The notes under the pieces are model-generated. The model had not been told where the DNA came from. It made no database searches and saw only the letters and a program-made list of their open reading frames with translations. Below, piece after piece: positions 44,547-52,680 of a DNA stretch of 64,000 nucleotides. The position numbers were made by a program, and so were the translations under genes. The stretch comes from Treponema sp. (GTDB lineage: Bacteria; Spirochaetota; Spirochaetia; Treponematales; Treponemataceae), in assembly GCA_017940255.1 (NCBI GenBank), contig JAGAZB010000005.1, forward strand, positions 186,001 to 250,000. Reading direction: 5' to 3'. The first letter of the stretch is position 1, and the number at the start of each line of letters is the position of its first letter.

Positions 44547-45623
44547 TTAGTATATTACCTTATCTTTTCCGCTCGCTTTTGCGGTATACAGATTTTTATC
44601 TACGAGCTGTAACAATTTTTCAAAGCTCATTTCTTCTGTACAGGTTATAAAGCCGGCACTTACGGTAATAAATTTGTCTTCTGGAATATCAATTGTAGAC
44701 CTGGTCTCTTCAAGAATTCCTTCTACAATATTTATTGCTTCCTCTTTATCTTTTTTTGGAAGGAGGATTAAAAACTCTTCTCCTCCATAACGACAAACCG
44801 TTGCGCCAATTGATTCTCTCTTTGATAAGATATGTGCAAATCTTTTGAGTACGGTGTCTCCAAAAGGGTGGCCGTATTTATCATTTACAGATTTAAAGTT
44901 ATCAATATCAAACATAGCAACGTGAAGTTTTCCTGTGTCGCCAAGTGTTAAAATTGCAAGTTTCAAAAAGTGATTAAAATAACGCCTGTTGTAAAGGCCT
45001 GTAAGCTCGTCTGTATTTGCCTGACGTTCATAAAGCAAAGATAATTCTTTGATTGTCCTTCTGTCATGTGCGTTTTGTCTGGAAACTGTATATGAAAAAA
45101 TAAAAAGAATTGAACCCGCAATTAATAAACTAAAGATCTGGTCTATAAAAGCATCTTCAGCTGTCATAGGTATAAAAATCTGAGGAAAATATCTGTATAC
45201 AAAGAAGAGGGTAGTGTAAACAATAACCAGCAGTGCATATATAATAATTCTTGATTTTCCACGGAGAGCCAGCGCTGTACATACAAAGGCCAGTAAAAAA
45301 TAATATGGCATTCCAGCCTGTAGGCCAGCATTTGCAAAAAACATAAGGGGAAAAATTACTAATCCTATAATAGAAATTCCCAGCAATGAAAATATTTTGA
45401 TATGTTTAGTTTTTATTCCCCAGAAATAGAGTAGTAAAAGAAAGAAAAATGAAATTAGCGGAAGAAGAATTGCCTGTATAGAAAGATGCAGTAAAAATGA
45501 TTCAACAAAACCAAAAAACTCTCCCAGCATAGCACACAAAACCATGGCATAAGTAATTCGTTTTTCCAGAGGAACATTAGGAGAGGTTATTGTTGTTCTT
45601 AATTTTTTAAGTGAAGTTAACAT
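44547..45623 (-). CDS. Membrane-anchored diguanylate cyclase (GGDEF)
   Basis: 358 residues. About six transmembrane helices (residues ~25-185) are followed by a GGDEF domain: ANTDELTGLYNRRYF, AMFDIDNFKSVNDKYGHPFGD and the active site RYGGEEFLILLP. It makes cyclic di-GMP from two GTP. The RxxD inhibitory site upstream of GGEEF is replaced by SIGA, so product inhibition is probably lost. TTGATT and TATAAT with a 17-base spacer lie upstream on the reverse strand, leaving a leader of only about 5 bases. A bidirectional terminator follows the divergent neighbour asd. Confidence 0.93.
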   Translation of the reverse strand: MLTSLKKLRTTITSPNVPLEKRITYAMVLCAMLGEFFGFVESFLLHLSIQAILLPLISFFFLLLLYFWGIKTKHIKIFSLLGISIIGLVIFPLMFFANAGLQAGMPYYFLLAFVCTALALRGKSRIIIYALLVIVYTTLFFVYRYFPQIFIPMTAEDAFIDQIFSLLIAGSILFIFSYTVSRQNAHDRRTIKELSLLYERQANTDELTGLYNRRYFNHFLKLAILTLGDTGKLHVAMFDIDNFKSVNDKYGHPFGDTVLKRFAHILSKRESIGATVCRYGGEEFLILLPKKDKEEAINIVEGILEETRSTIDIPEDKFITVSAGFITCTEEMSFEKLLQLVDKNLYTAKASGKDKVIY

Positions 45624-45693
45624 TTATTCACAATAATTATAAATCGGGAGTCTTGTATAATCAAGAATTATTTTGCCTGCAAAAAAAAGGCTA

Positions 45694-45732
45694 CAAAAAA
45701 AGGCTGCCCGAATGTTTCAGACAGCCTTTTTT
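45694..45732. terminator. Terminator downstream of asd
   Basis: AAAAAAAGGCTG...CAGCCTTTTTT hairpin with an A-run on one side and a T-run on the other. It ends the minus-strand dapA-asd transcript. Confidence 0.8.
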
Positions 45733-45746
45733 CATATTATTAATGA

Positions 45747-46844
45747 CTATGACAAATATCCGCGGGCCTTCAAAAGTTCAGCGTTCAAGATTCCGCCAAG
45801 TGCAGCACCGCGCTTTGTGTTGTGGCTCAAAGCTACAAACTTAACGTCGAATACGTTACATGGGCGGAGGCGTCCGATTACGCAGGCCATTCCCTTTTCT
45901 GTTTCGCGGTCACGGCGTGGCTGAGGACGGTTTTCTTCGTGACGAACAACAATAGGATGCTCCGGTGCAGAAGGAAGCTTGAGCTCCTGTGGCACTGATG
46001 TATAAGAAGTCCATACGCGCTCAATTTCTTCAAGACTTGGTTTTTTGTCATCTGGCAAATCAAACTCAAGAGATACGCAGGCTGTGTGTCCATCTACAAC
46101 AGGTACACGGGTACATGTAGAAGAAACGATAGGATAGCTTGCGTTTTCAATCTTTCCGTCTTTTACGCTTCCCAGAATCTTAAGACATTCTTTTTCTGTC
46201 TTTTCTTCCTCGCCGCCAATAAATGGAACGATATTATCAATCATATCAAAAGATGCAACACCAGGATATCCAGCCCCTGAAGTAGCCTGAAGAGTTGTTA
46301 CAATCATTCTCTTTACAGGGTAACCTGCCTGAATTAATGCGTGGAGTGGCATCATGTATGTCTGAAGAGAACAGTTAGGTTTTACAGCAATAAAGCCCTT
46401 ATCCCAGCCGTGATGCTTTTTCTGAGCGTCAATTACATCAAGGTGAGAGTAGTTGATTTCTGGAACCAGCATAGGAACATCTTCTGTCCAGCGGTTTGCA
46501 GAAGCGTTACTTACAACAGGGATTCCTTCTGCAGCATAAGCTGCTTCAAGAGCCTTAATTTCGTCTTTTCCCATTTCCAAAGCAGAGAAAACAAATGAAC
46601 ACTTTCCAAGAGCTTTCTTTTCGTCGTTGGCATCTTCTACGATGAGGTTTGCAACGCCAGCAGGGATTTCAGCACCAATAAGCCAGCGGTTTTTTACTGC
46701 TTCACAGTAAGGTTTTCCAGCCGAACGAGGGCTAGCTGCAACATAAGTAACTTCAAACCAAGGGTGGTTTTCCAACAGCTTAATATATCTCTGGCCTACC
46801 ATACCAGTAGCGCCAAGTACACCTACCTTTATCTTATCACTCAT
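45747..46844 (-). CDS. asd: Aspartate-semialdehyde dehydrogenase
   Basis: 365 residues. Reduces aspartyl phosphate to the semialdehyde at the branch to lysine, threonine and methionine. The N-terminal NADP fold is KVGVLGATGMVGQRYIKLL; the catalytic Cys is in KPNCSLQTYMMP; the later substrate segment includes SSTCTRVPVVDGHT. The long C-terminal region is of the archaeal/fungal type rather than the E. coli type. AAGGAGA sets the ATG at 46844; an in-frame extension upstream merely reads through a palindrome. It lies behind dapA on the same strand, separated by 110 bases of repeats. Confidence 0.96.
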   Translation of the reverse strand: MSDKIKVGVLGATGMVGQRYIKLLENHPWFEVTYVAASPRSAGKPYCEAVKNRWLIGAEIPAGVANLIVEDANDEKKALGKCSFVFSALEMGKDEIKALEAAYAAEGIPVVSNASANRWTEDVPMLVPEINYSHLDVIDAQKKHHGWDKGFIAVKPNCSLQTYMMPLHALIQAGYPVKRMIVTTLQATSGAGYPGVASFDMIDNIVPFIGGEEEKTEKECLKILGSVKDGKIENASYPIVSSTCTRVPVVDGHTACVSLEFDLPDDKKPSLEEIERVWTSYTSVPQELKLPSAPEHPIVVRHEENRPQPRRDRETEKGMACVIGRLRPCNVFDVKFVALSHNTKRGAALGGILNAELLKARGYLS

Positions 46845-46862
46845 AATTAATCTCCTTAGAAT

Positions 46863-46951
46863 AGATTCCCGGGTCAAGCCCGAGAATGACATTTATTGTC
46901 ATTGCCTTAGAATGACTTTTGTTGTCATTGCCCGGCTTGACCGGGCAATCT
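46863..46951. repeat. Inverted pair of family B palindromes between dapA and asd
   Basis: A reverse copy (46863-46890, core CCCGGGTCAAGCCCG) and a forward copy (46924-46951, core GCCCGGCTTGACCGGGC) flank a shorter GTCATTGCCTTAGAATGAC segment. The pair can form one large cruciform in the dapA-asd transcript and may process or attenuate it. Confidence 0.88.
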
Positions 46952-46954
46952 CTT

Positions 46955-47869
46955 TTACAAATTACAGTCCTTAATAGCCTGTTCAATCTGTTTCTTTGCT
47001 GCATCTGTTACTTCAACAAGTGGAAGTCTCAAAGCCCCTGCGGCCATTCCCTTTACATTCATTGCATATTTAATTGAAGAAGGGTTTCCGTCGCAGAACT
47101 CAGCCTTGAAGAATGGAGCCAATCTGTAGTGAATCTCACGGGCCTTCTTAAAGTCACCGTCGAGTGCAGACTGTGCAAGCTCATGCATCAAAGCTGGAAT
47201 CATGTTTGAAGCAACGGAAATAATTCCGTCTCCACCGGCTGCAATCAAAGGCAAAGTTAAACCATCATCACCGCTCAATACGGCAAAATCTGGCTTTTTG
47301 TTCTTAATCTGGCCAATAACTTCCATCATCTGACCAACGTTTCCACTTGCTTCCTTTACACCTGCAATATTTGGAAGTTCTGCAATGCGCTCAAGCAGGT
47401 CAGTTGGAATATTGAGCCCTGTGCGGCCTGCAATATTGTAAACGATGATTGGAATACCAACCTTAGAAACTGCTGCAAAGTGCTGATATATTCCTTCCTT
47501 CGAAGGTTTATTATAATAAGGAGTTACAACCAGTGCAGCATCTGCTCCTGCCTTTTTTGCTCGTTCACAGTACATAACTGCGTCTTTTGTGTTATTTGAA
47601 CCGGCACCAAGAATAATAGGAATCTTCTTTCCTGTTGCTTTTTCAAAAGCGCGAACTTCTTCAAATACAATCTGAATAATCTGATCTTCTTCGCTGCCTG
47701 GCTTTTCGTCAAGAGTAGGGGTTTCTGCGGTGGTTCCAAGTGGAACAAGACCGTCTATCCCTTCCTGGAGCTGATGTTTGACATTTTTTCTGAAGCCCTC
47801 AAAATCAACTGAACCATCAGCTTTCATAGGCGTAATTAAAGCCGTAAAAGCGCCACGAAAAATACTCAT
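46955..47869 (-). CDS. dapA: 4-Hydroxy-tetrahydrodipicolinate synthase
   Basis: 304 residues. Condenses pyruvate with aspartate semialdehyde, the first committed step to lysine and meso-diaminopimelate or lysine-type peptidoglycan. Family motifs are GLVPLGTTAETPTL, GAGSNNTKDAV, the YNKPSKEGIYQHF loop, IIVYNIAGRTG and the Schiff-base Lys in NIAGVKEASGN. TCCTCCT on the plus strand (47874-47880) is the ribosome site for the ATG at 47869. TTGAAT and TAATAT with a 17-base spacer lie about 60 bases upstream. Downstream is asd, whose product it consumes. Confidence 0.97.
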   Translation of the reverse strand: MSIFRGAFTALITPMKADGSVDFEGFRKNVKHQLQEGIDGLVPLGTTAETPTLDEKPGSEEDQIIQIVFEEVRAFEKATGKKIPIILGAGSNNTKDAVMYCERAKKAGADAALVVTPYYNKPSKEGIYQHFAAVSKVGIPIIVYNIAGRTGLNIPTDLLERIAELPNIAGVKEASGNVGQMMEVIGQIKNKKPDFAVLSGDDGLTLPLIAAGGDGIISVASNMIPALMHELAQSALDGDFKKAREIHYRLAPFFKAEFCDGNPSSIKYAMNVKGMAAGALRLPLVEVTDAAKKQIEQAIKDCNL

Positions 47870-48003
47870 AACATCCTCCTGGGCCACAAGCGGGCCGAAA
47901 TTAAAGTTTTATATTGGGGACATATTATATTTTTTTGCATAAATATTCAATATAATTTAAAATTTTAAATATTTATAAAGAAATTAAGTGAAATTAAAAA
48001 CTT

Positions 48004-49095
48004 TTAGAGATTTTTTTCATTTTTAATTTTTGTTTTGTTAGAATACATTCTTTCATCACTCATGGTAATAATTTTATCGATATTGTCACCAGGAGTGTAT
48101 TGGGCAAGTCCGCAGGCAACCTGATATTCAGTTTGTGATAACTCATTTTGGAATTCTTTTACAAGTTCTTCCGCTGTCTGCAGATCAATTTTTAAGAAAA
48201 CTGCCATAAATTCATCACCACCGGTTCTGTAAAGCTGTCCGAATTTAGAAAAATGCTTTCTCATTGCATCAGTTACCGTGATTAAAGCTCTGTCGCCGGC
48301 CGCATGTCCCTGGGTATCATTAAAAACTTTCAGGTTATTCAAATCCATAGAAAGCATAACCATAGGATTTTTTAAGCGGTGATTAATTTCAAGATAAAAA
48401 CAACGTCGGTTCAGCAGATGGGTAAGTGTATCTCGTTTGTAAGTTTGTGTAAGGATGAAAAAATAATAGAAAATAATTGAATAAATTAAAATCTGAGAAA
48501 GTACAAAATCAAACTTAAAACGGTTTTCCATCAGCATTGCAATTATTGCAAAAAATTCTGTGATTATAACTATAAGTGTTTCAAATTTGTTGTATCTGTA
48601 ATTCTTTATAGAATAAAAGATGATAAAAAATGCGTAAAAATAGCAGACAATGTGAGGAAGAAAGCCTAGTGGTCCTCTTATAAATTTGTTCTGGTCAGAA
48701 AATGAAAATACAATCCCCCTTCCGAAAGGGAAAATGCTGATTACTGAAAAGAGAATACAAAGAATCAGTGGAATACTGTAAATTTTATTTCTGTGCTTTT
48801 GATGACGTCCTGAAATACACATTAATAAATATAAAATTACTGAGCGGAAAGTATAGCCGAAACCTGCTGAAATATATCTGTAAATTGTGGGTTCTGCCAG
48901 ACGGGCAGAAATAAAACGCATATTATCCGAAGCAGTGAGAAGTATTGATGCTGTACATGCTATGAGAAAATTTCTGTTAATCCTGTCTGTAAAGCTTCTG
49001 TTTGTCTTTATAAAAGCGATTAAAACCAGTACCGAAACAATTGGTGCAAAATTTGTCTGGATTAAGAGTCTCTCCGCAGAGAATGTAAATTCCAT
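48004..49095 (-). CDS. Membrane-anchored diguanylate cyclase (GGDEF), second
   Basis: 363 residues. About six to seven transmembrane helices (residues ~12-215, ending in LIYSIIFYYFFILT) precede a GGDEF domain: RDTLTHLLNRRCFY, LSMDLNNLKVFNDTQGHAAGD and RTGGDEFMAVFL. The active-site Asp and Glu are present, so activity is likely. The RxxD inhibitory site is not conserved. The N-terminal part looks like an MASE-type sensor. TATAAT on the minus strand is 7 bases before the ATG, without a ribosome site. It is divergent from aroC. Confidence 0.92.
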   Translation of the reverse strand: MEFTFSAERLLIQTNFAPIVSVLVLIAFIKTNRSFTDRINRNFLIACTASILLTASDNMRFISARLAEPTIYRYISAGFGYTFRSVILYLLMCISGRHQKHRNKIYSIPLILCILFSVISIFPFGRGIVFSFSDQNKFIRGPLGFLPHIVCYFYAFFIIFYSIKNYRYNKFETLIVIITEFFAIIAMLMENRFKFDFVLSQILIYSIIFYYFFILTQTYKRDTLTHLLNRRCFYLEINHRLKNPMVMLSMDLNNLKVFNDTQGHAAGDRALITVTDAMRKHFSKFGQLYRTGGDEFMAVFLKIDLQTAEELVKEFQNELSQTEYQVACGLAQYTPGDNIDKIITMSDERMYSNKTKIKNEKNL

Positions 49096-49102
49096 GTCAT
49101 AT

Positions 49103-49147
49103 ATTATAGACTAATCTCTTCATATTCGCCAGATTTTTTATTATAAT
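49103..49147. promoter_or_regulatory. Divergent leaderless promoters of the diguanylate cyclase gene (-) and aroC (+)
   Basis: Plus strand: TTCATA (49119-49124), 17-base spacer, TATAAT (49142-49147), 6 bases before the aroC ATG. Minus strand: TATAAT at 49108-49103, 7 bases before the GGDEF ATG. Neither gene has a Shine-Dalgarno. Confidence 0.6.
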
Positions 49148-49153
49148 AAATGC

Positions 49154-50272
49154 ATGAAAAATAGCGGAAATACATTTGGAAATGTTTTTTCTGTGACAAC
49201 TTTTGGGGAAAGTCACGGAGTAGCACTTGGGTGCATAATAGACGGGTGTCCTGCAGGAATAGAAATTTCTGCTGATTTAATACAAAAGGCTTTGGACCGC
49301 AGACGTCCTGGCGCCAATGGTGCTGACGGCAAGTTAAACGCCGCTGTTACAGCCCGCAAGGAACCTGATACTGTAGAAATTCTTTCGGGAATTTTTGAAG
49401 GAAAAACGACTGGCACTCCGATTGCACTTGAAGTAAGAAACACATCCCAGCATTCCACTGATTATGGAAATCTTGCACACACTTTCAGGCCAGGTCATGC
49501 AGATTATACTTATGATATAAAATATGAAGGCTGTCGTGACTATCGTGGCGGCGGACGTTCCAGCGGCCGCGAAACTTTGGCTCGTGTTGCGGCTGGCGCT
49601 GTTGCAGCTGCCATTCTTAAGGAACATGGCATTAAAGTTACGGCTTATACAATTCGTGCGGCAGGTATTTCTGCAGAAAAACGTGATTTATCTGTAATTG
49701 AACAAAATTCTATGCGTTCTCCTGATAATGAAGCCGCCGAAAAAATGTCAGCTAAAATAGAAGAATTGCGTAAAGCCGGGGAATCTGCCGGTGGAATTAT
49801 AGAATGTATTGTAGATGGCTGTCCTGCCGGCCTTGGCGAGCCTGTTTTTGATAAACTGGACGCAGAGCTTGCAAAAGCTATGCTTAGCATTGGGGCAGTA
49901 AAGGCCTTTGAAATTGGCGATGGTTTTGCGGCCGCAGATTCATTTGGAAGTAAAAATAATGATGCAATGCACTGCGAATGTGATTCAGACGGAAAAAATA
50001 TTCCTGTTTTTGATACAAATCACAGTGGAGGAGTGCTGGGTGGAATCAGTAACGGAAATCAGATTATTTTTAGAATTGCTGTAAAACCCGTTCCAAGTAT
50101 TTTTCAGAAGCAGAAAACTGTAGAAAAACTTCCAGACGGTACTTACAGTGATGTAGAACTTGAAATAAAAGGCCGCCACGATGTCTGTCTTTGTCCTAGA
50201 ATTGTTCCTGTTGTAGAAGCAATGACAAATCTTGTACTTGCAGATATGCTTTTGCGTAATTTGAGAAAGTAA
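49154..50272 (+). CDS. aroC: Chorismate synthase
   Basis: 372 residues. Last step of the shikimate pathway, FMN-dependent. Motifs seen are GNVFSVTTFGESHG, the ALDRRRPG loop, FRPGHADYTYDIKY, DYRGGGRSSGRETLARVAAG and HSGGVLGGISNG near the C-terminus. Length matches the family (~360). A TATAAT box lies 6 bases before the ATG and no ribosome site is present. The dacA-like gene follows after 2 bases, an unusual pairing that suggests a shared transcript. Confidence 0.97.
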   Translation: MKNSGNTFGNVFSVTTFGESHGVALGCIIDGCPAGIEISADLIQKALDRRRPGANGADGKLNAAVTARKEPDTVEILSGIFEGKTTGTPIALEVRNTSQHSTDYGNLAHTFRPGHADYTYDIKYEGCRDYRGGGRSSGRETLARVAAGAVAAAILKEHGIKVTAYTIRAAGISAEKRDLSVIEQNSMRSPDNEAAEKMSAKIEELRKAGESAGGIIECIVDGCPAGLGEPVFDKLDAELAKAMLSIGAVKAFEIGDGFAAADSFGSKNNDAMHCECDSDGKNIPVFDTNHSGGVLGGISNGNQIIFRIAVKPVPSIFQKQKTVEKLPDGTYSDVELEIKGRHDVCLCPRIVPVVEAMTNLVLADMLLRNLRK

Positions 50273-50274
50273 AA

Positions 50275-51690
50275 GTGAAAAAGCAGTCAATTATAAAACT
50301 CTCTATATTTTCTCTTGCCGGTCTTCTTTGTGTCTTTATCCTTTCATTTTCTATAACACTTGGAGTGAGGAAAAATCAATTTTCTTCAATTGTAGAAGCA
50401 GAGCCTTTACAGCAGGAAGAAATTCTTTCTTTGAATGATATTTTTCTTGCACAGTACCCGGAACAATTTTCAAATCTGAAAAAGCTTCCATACAATATTC
50501 CCACTCCTAAGTTAAATGTATATGCGGAATCTGCTATTCTGGTGGATACTTCAAATGGAAACATTCTTTACGAAAAAAATGCAGATGAAGTAATTCCTCC
50601 GGCTTCCATGACAAAACTTTTTTCAATGTATGTTGTAGATGAAGAAGTTTCCGCAGGAAATCTTTCTTATGATCAGATAATTCCTCTTCCTCCAGAGGCC
50701 TGGGCCTGCAATATGCCGCCTCATTCTTCCCTGATGTTTCTTGGAGAAGGACAGAAAGTGACTCTGGAAGAACTTTTGCTGGGCCTTTCTGTCTGTTCCG
50801 GTAATGATGCGGCTTATGCTCTGGCTTATGCAACCTGCGGTTCCATGGAAGCCTTTGTAGAAAGAATGAATCTTGTTGCCTCAGATTTAGGACTTACACA
50901 TACCCATTTTGTAGAAAGTTCCGGTTATAGTGAGTTAAACACAAGTACCGCCCGCGAAATGGCTTCTTTTGCAAGAATTTATATTAAACGCCATCCAGAT
51001 TCTCTTGCCCGTTTTCATGGCGTTTCTTCTTTTACTTATCCTAAAAAACAGAATCTTGCTCCCGGCGATACTCTAGTAGCCCAGGATTTTTCCCAGGGAA
51101 TTCCTAAACATATTACAATGAGTATAACGCAAAAAAATACAAATCCTCTTTTGGAACGTCTTGCTGGTTGTGACGGGCTTAAAACCGGCTACATTGATGA
51201 AAGCGGTTACAATCTTTCTCTAACTGCAATCCGCGGAAATACCCGCTTTCTTTCTGTAACAATGAAAGGACCGGGACAGAATGCTGCAGAAGGTCAGGCA
51301 GGACGCGTGCATGACGGCACTGAGCTTATGGAATGGGCTTTTTATTCCTTTGCAGATTATTCTCTATCTGATTATATACATCCTTATTTTATAAAAACTT
51401 TTTCTGCAAAAAAAATGGCATTAAATTTAATTCCTCTTTCTTCTGAAAAAACTTTTACAGTTCCCTTTATTTCCGGAGAAAATATGGAAGAAAATCTTGC
51501 AAATCTTAGGGTTGATGTAGAACTTCCACCGTATTTAAAAGGTCCCGTTACTCAGGGAGAAAGGCTTGGTTCTATAAAAATTTCTTTAGGCGATTATCTG
51601 CTTCAGGAAATTCCTTTACTAGCAGATCGTTCCGTAAAAAAATCATCCTGGTTTATTTCCCTCGTGGATTCAATCATTTGTTTACAGTAA
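50275..51690 (+). CDS. D-Ala-D-Ala carboxypeptidase (PBP5/DacA family)
   Basis: 471 residues. Trims the terminal D-Ala from peptidoglycan stem peptides on the outer face of the inner membrane. An N-terminal membrane segment (residues ~8-30) acts as anchor or signal. The SxxK motif is PPASMTKL (Ser111, Lys114), the SxN motif is in SVCSGNDAA, and KTG is in GLKTGY. The C-terminal PBP5-like domain is followed by a short hydrophobic tail. The start is GTG, two bases after the aroC stop, and has only a weak ribosome site, so translation is probably coupled. Confidence 0.93.
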   Translation: MKKQSIIKLSIFSLAGLLCVFILSFSITLGVRKNQFSSIVEAEPLQQEEILSLNDIFLAQYPEQFSNLKKLPYNIPTPKLNVYAESAILVDTSNGNILYEKNADEVIPPASMTKLFSMYVVDEEVSAGNLSYDQIIPLPPEAWACNMPPHSSLMFLGEGQKVTLEELLLGLSVCSGNDAAYALAYATCGSMEAFVERMNLVASDLGLTHTHFVESSGYSELNTSTAREMASFARIYIKRHPDSLARFHGVSSFTYPKKQNLAPGDTLVAQDFSQGIPKHITMSITQKNTNPLLERLAGCDGLKTGYIDESGYNLSLTAIRGNTRFLSVTMKGPGQNAAEGQAGRVHDGTELMEWAFYSFADYSLSDYIHPYFIKTFSAKKMALNLIPLSSEKTFTVPFISGENMEENLANLRVDVELPPYLKGPVTQGERLGSIKISLGDYLLQEIPLLADRSVKKSSWFISLVDSIICLQ

Positions 51691-51817
51691 AGAAGCCGCA
51701 ATTATAAAAAAATTTTTACACTTGATTTTCTGATGATAAGAGATTAGTATTTAATATAAAGCTTAAGGCTTTGTATTAATATTGGTTGCATAGACAGCCT
51801 TATTTAGGAGAAAAGAG

Positions 51818-52231
51818 ATGTCTTTAAAAAAAACATATTCAAGTGATGGAAAAAAATGTACTGTAGTTTTCACAGTTAATGCAGAAGCTGCAGCTGGTGC
51901 TTCAAAAGTATACCTTGTTGGTGAATTTAACAGTTGGGATCCAACAGCAACCCCTATGAAAAAAGATCCAGCAGGTTCTTTTTCTGTGAAAAAACAGCTT
52001 GAAACAAATAAGGAATATCAGTTCCGCTATTGTCTTGATGGAAACATCTGGATTAATGACTGGAAAGCAGATAAATATGTTCGTTCAGAACTTGCTAATG
52101 ATGATAACTCTGTAGTAGACACTACAGTTCCAAAGGCTGCAAAAGTTTCTAAAAAGCCAACTTCAAAAGCTGTAACAAAAACAGCAGATAAGAAACCGGC
52201 TGCCAAAAAGCCAGCAGCAAAAAAATCTTAA
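51818..52231 (+). CDS. CBM48/isoamylase-N-like glycogen-binding protein with Lys/Ala-rich tail
   Basis: 137 residues. Residues about 12-95 form an early-set domain like the N-terminal part of isoamylase or AMPK-beta: KVYLVGEFNSWDP, PMKKDPAGSF, and YQFRYCLDGNIWINDW. The C-terminal ~40 residues are low-complexity K, A, P and T (KPAAKK repeats), similar to nucleic-acid-binding tails. It may bind alpha-glucan or act as a free modulator of a glycogen enzyme. AGGAGA precedes the ATG. A hairpin AATATAAAGC...GGCTTTGTATT lies in the leader at 51753-51777. Confidence 0.85.
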   Translation: MSLKKTYSSDGKKCTVVFTVNAEAAAGASKVYLVGEFNSWDPTATPMKKDPAGSFSVKKQLETNKEYQFRYCLDGNIWINDWKADKYVRSELANDDNSVVDTTVPKAAKVSKKPTSKAVTKTADKKPAAKKPAAKKS

Positions 52232-52260
52232 AAATAATTAAAAAAAATGGCATTTGCCAG

Positions 52261-52298
52261 TTGACATAGTGAATATAAATCGCTATATTTATATTCAC
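52261..52298 (+). promoter_or_regulatory. Promoter of the tRNA cluster with an embedded 12-bp inverted repeat
   Basis: TTGACA (52261-52266), 17-base spacer, TATATT (52284-52289). A perfect inverted repeat GTGAATATAAAT / ATTTATATTCAC spans 52269-52298 with a 6-base loop, covering the spacer, -10 and start point. It might be an operator or a start-site hairpin. Confidence 0.7.
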
Positions 52299-52306
52299 TT
52301 ATTTAT

Positions 52307-52377
52307 TCCCCGATTGTGTAATGGTAGCACTTCAGATTCTGGTTCTGACTGTGGGGGTTCGAATCCTCCTTGGGGAA
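52307..52377 (+). tRNA. tRNA-Gln (CTG)
   Basis: 71 bases fold into a full cloverleaf: acceptor TCCCCGA/TTGGGGA, D stem GTG/CAC, anticodon stem TCAGA/TCTGA with loop TTCTGGT (anticodon CTG), T stem GGGGG/CCTCC with TTCGAAT loop. The CCA end is not encoded (CTA follows). The gene has a consensus promoter and its own terminator. Confidence 0.93.
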
Positions 52378-52380
52378 CTA

Positions 52381-52411
52381 AAGCTGAATCAGGAATGGTT
52401 CAGCTTTTTTT
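52381..52411 (+). terminator. Terminator after tRNA-Gln
   Basis: AAGCTGAA...TTCAGCTT stem with a 10-base loop, followed by TTTTT. Confidence 0.8.
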
Positions 52412-52413
52412 AT

Positions 52414-52486
52414 GGCTCCTTCGAATATCGGTTTAGTTCATCGCCCTCTCAAGGCGGAGAGACGGGTTCGACTCCCGTAGGAGCTA
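52414..52486 (+). tRNA. tRNA-Glu (CTC)
   Basis: 73 bases: acceptor GGCTCCT/AGGAGCT (first pair G-T), D stem GAAT/GTTC, anticodon stem TCGCC/GGCGG with loop CTCTCAA (anticodon CTC), T stem ACGGG/CCCGT with loop TTCGACT. The CCA end is not encoded. The acceptor stem differs from that of the two copies downstream, whose 3' strand is AGGGACC. Confidence 0.8.
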
Positions 52487-52493
52487 GGTTAAC

Positions 52494-52530
52494 AAAAAAA
52501 ATAACTCTCCACAGGAGAGTTATTTTTTTT
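52494..52530 (+). terminator. Terminator after tRNA-Glu
   Basis: AAAAAAATAACTCTCC-ACA-GGAGAGTTATTTTTTT, a very stable stem with T-run. Confidence 0.9.
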
Positions 52531-52544
52531 GTTTTCGATAAATA

Positions 52545-52616
52545 ATCTTCGAATATCAGTTTAGTTCGCGGCCCTCTCAAGGCTGAAAGGCGGGTTCGAT
52601 TCCCGCAGGGACCGAA
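52545..52616 (+). pseudogene. tRNA-Glu(CTC)-like copy without 5' acceptor strand
   Basis: From TTCGAATATC onward it matches tRNA-Glu: D arm, anticodon arm (CGGCC/GGCTG, loop CTCTCAA), T arm (GCGGG/CCCGC) and 3' acceptor AGGGACC are intact. The 5' seven bases should be GGTCCCT but are ATAATCT, so no acceptor stem can form. A terminator follows at 52628-52661. Confidence 0.7.
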
Positions 52617-52627
52617 AGGTAAATCCT

Positions 52628-52661
52628 AAAAAGAGACTCGTTGATACGAGTCTCTTTTTTT
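52628..52661 (+). terminator. Terminator after the first tRNA-Glu-like copy
   Basis: AAAAAGAGACTCG-TTGATA-CGAGTCTCTTTTTT, a strong hairpin with T-run. Confidence 0.9.
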
Positions 52662-52680
52662 AACGGATTTGCTATATAAA

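Noticed and set aside
46845-46892. Longer N-terminus for Asd through the palindrome
   Set aside because: The ribosome site AAGGAGA and the family start at MSDKIKVGV support 46844; the upstream codons only read the repeat.
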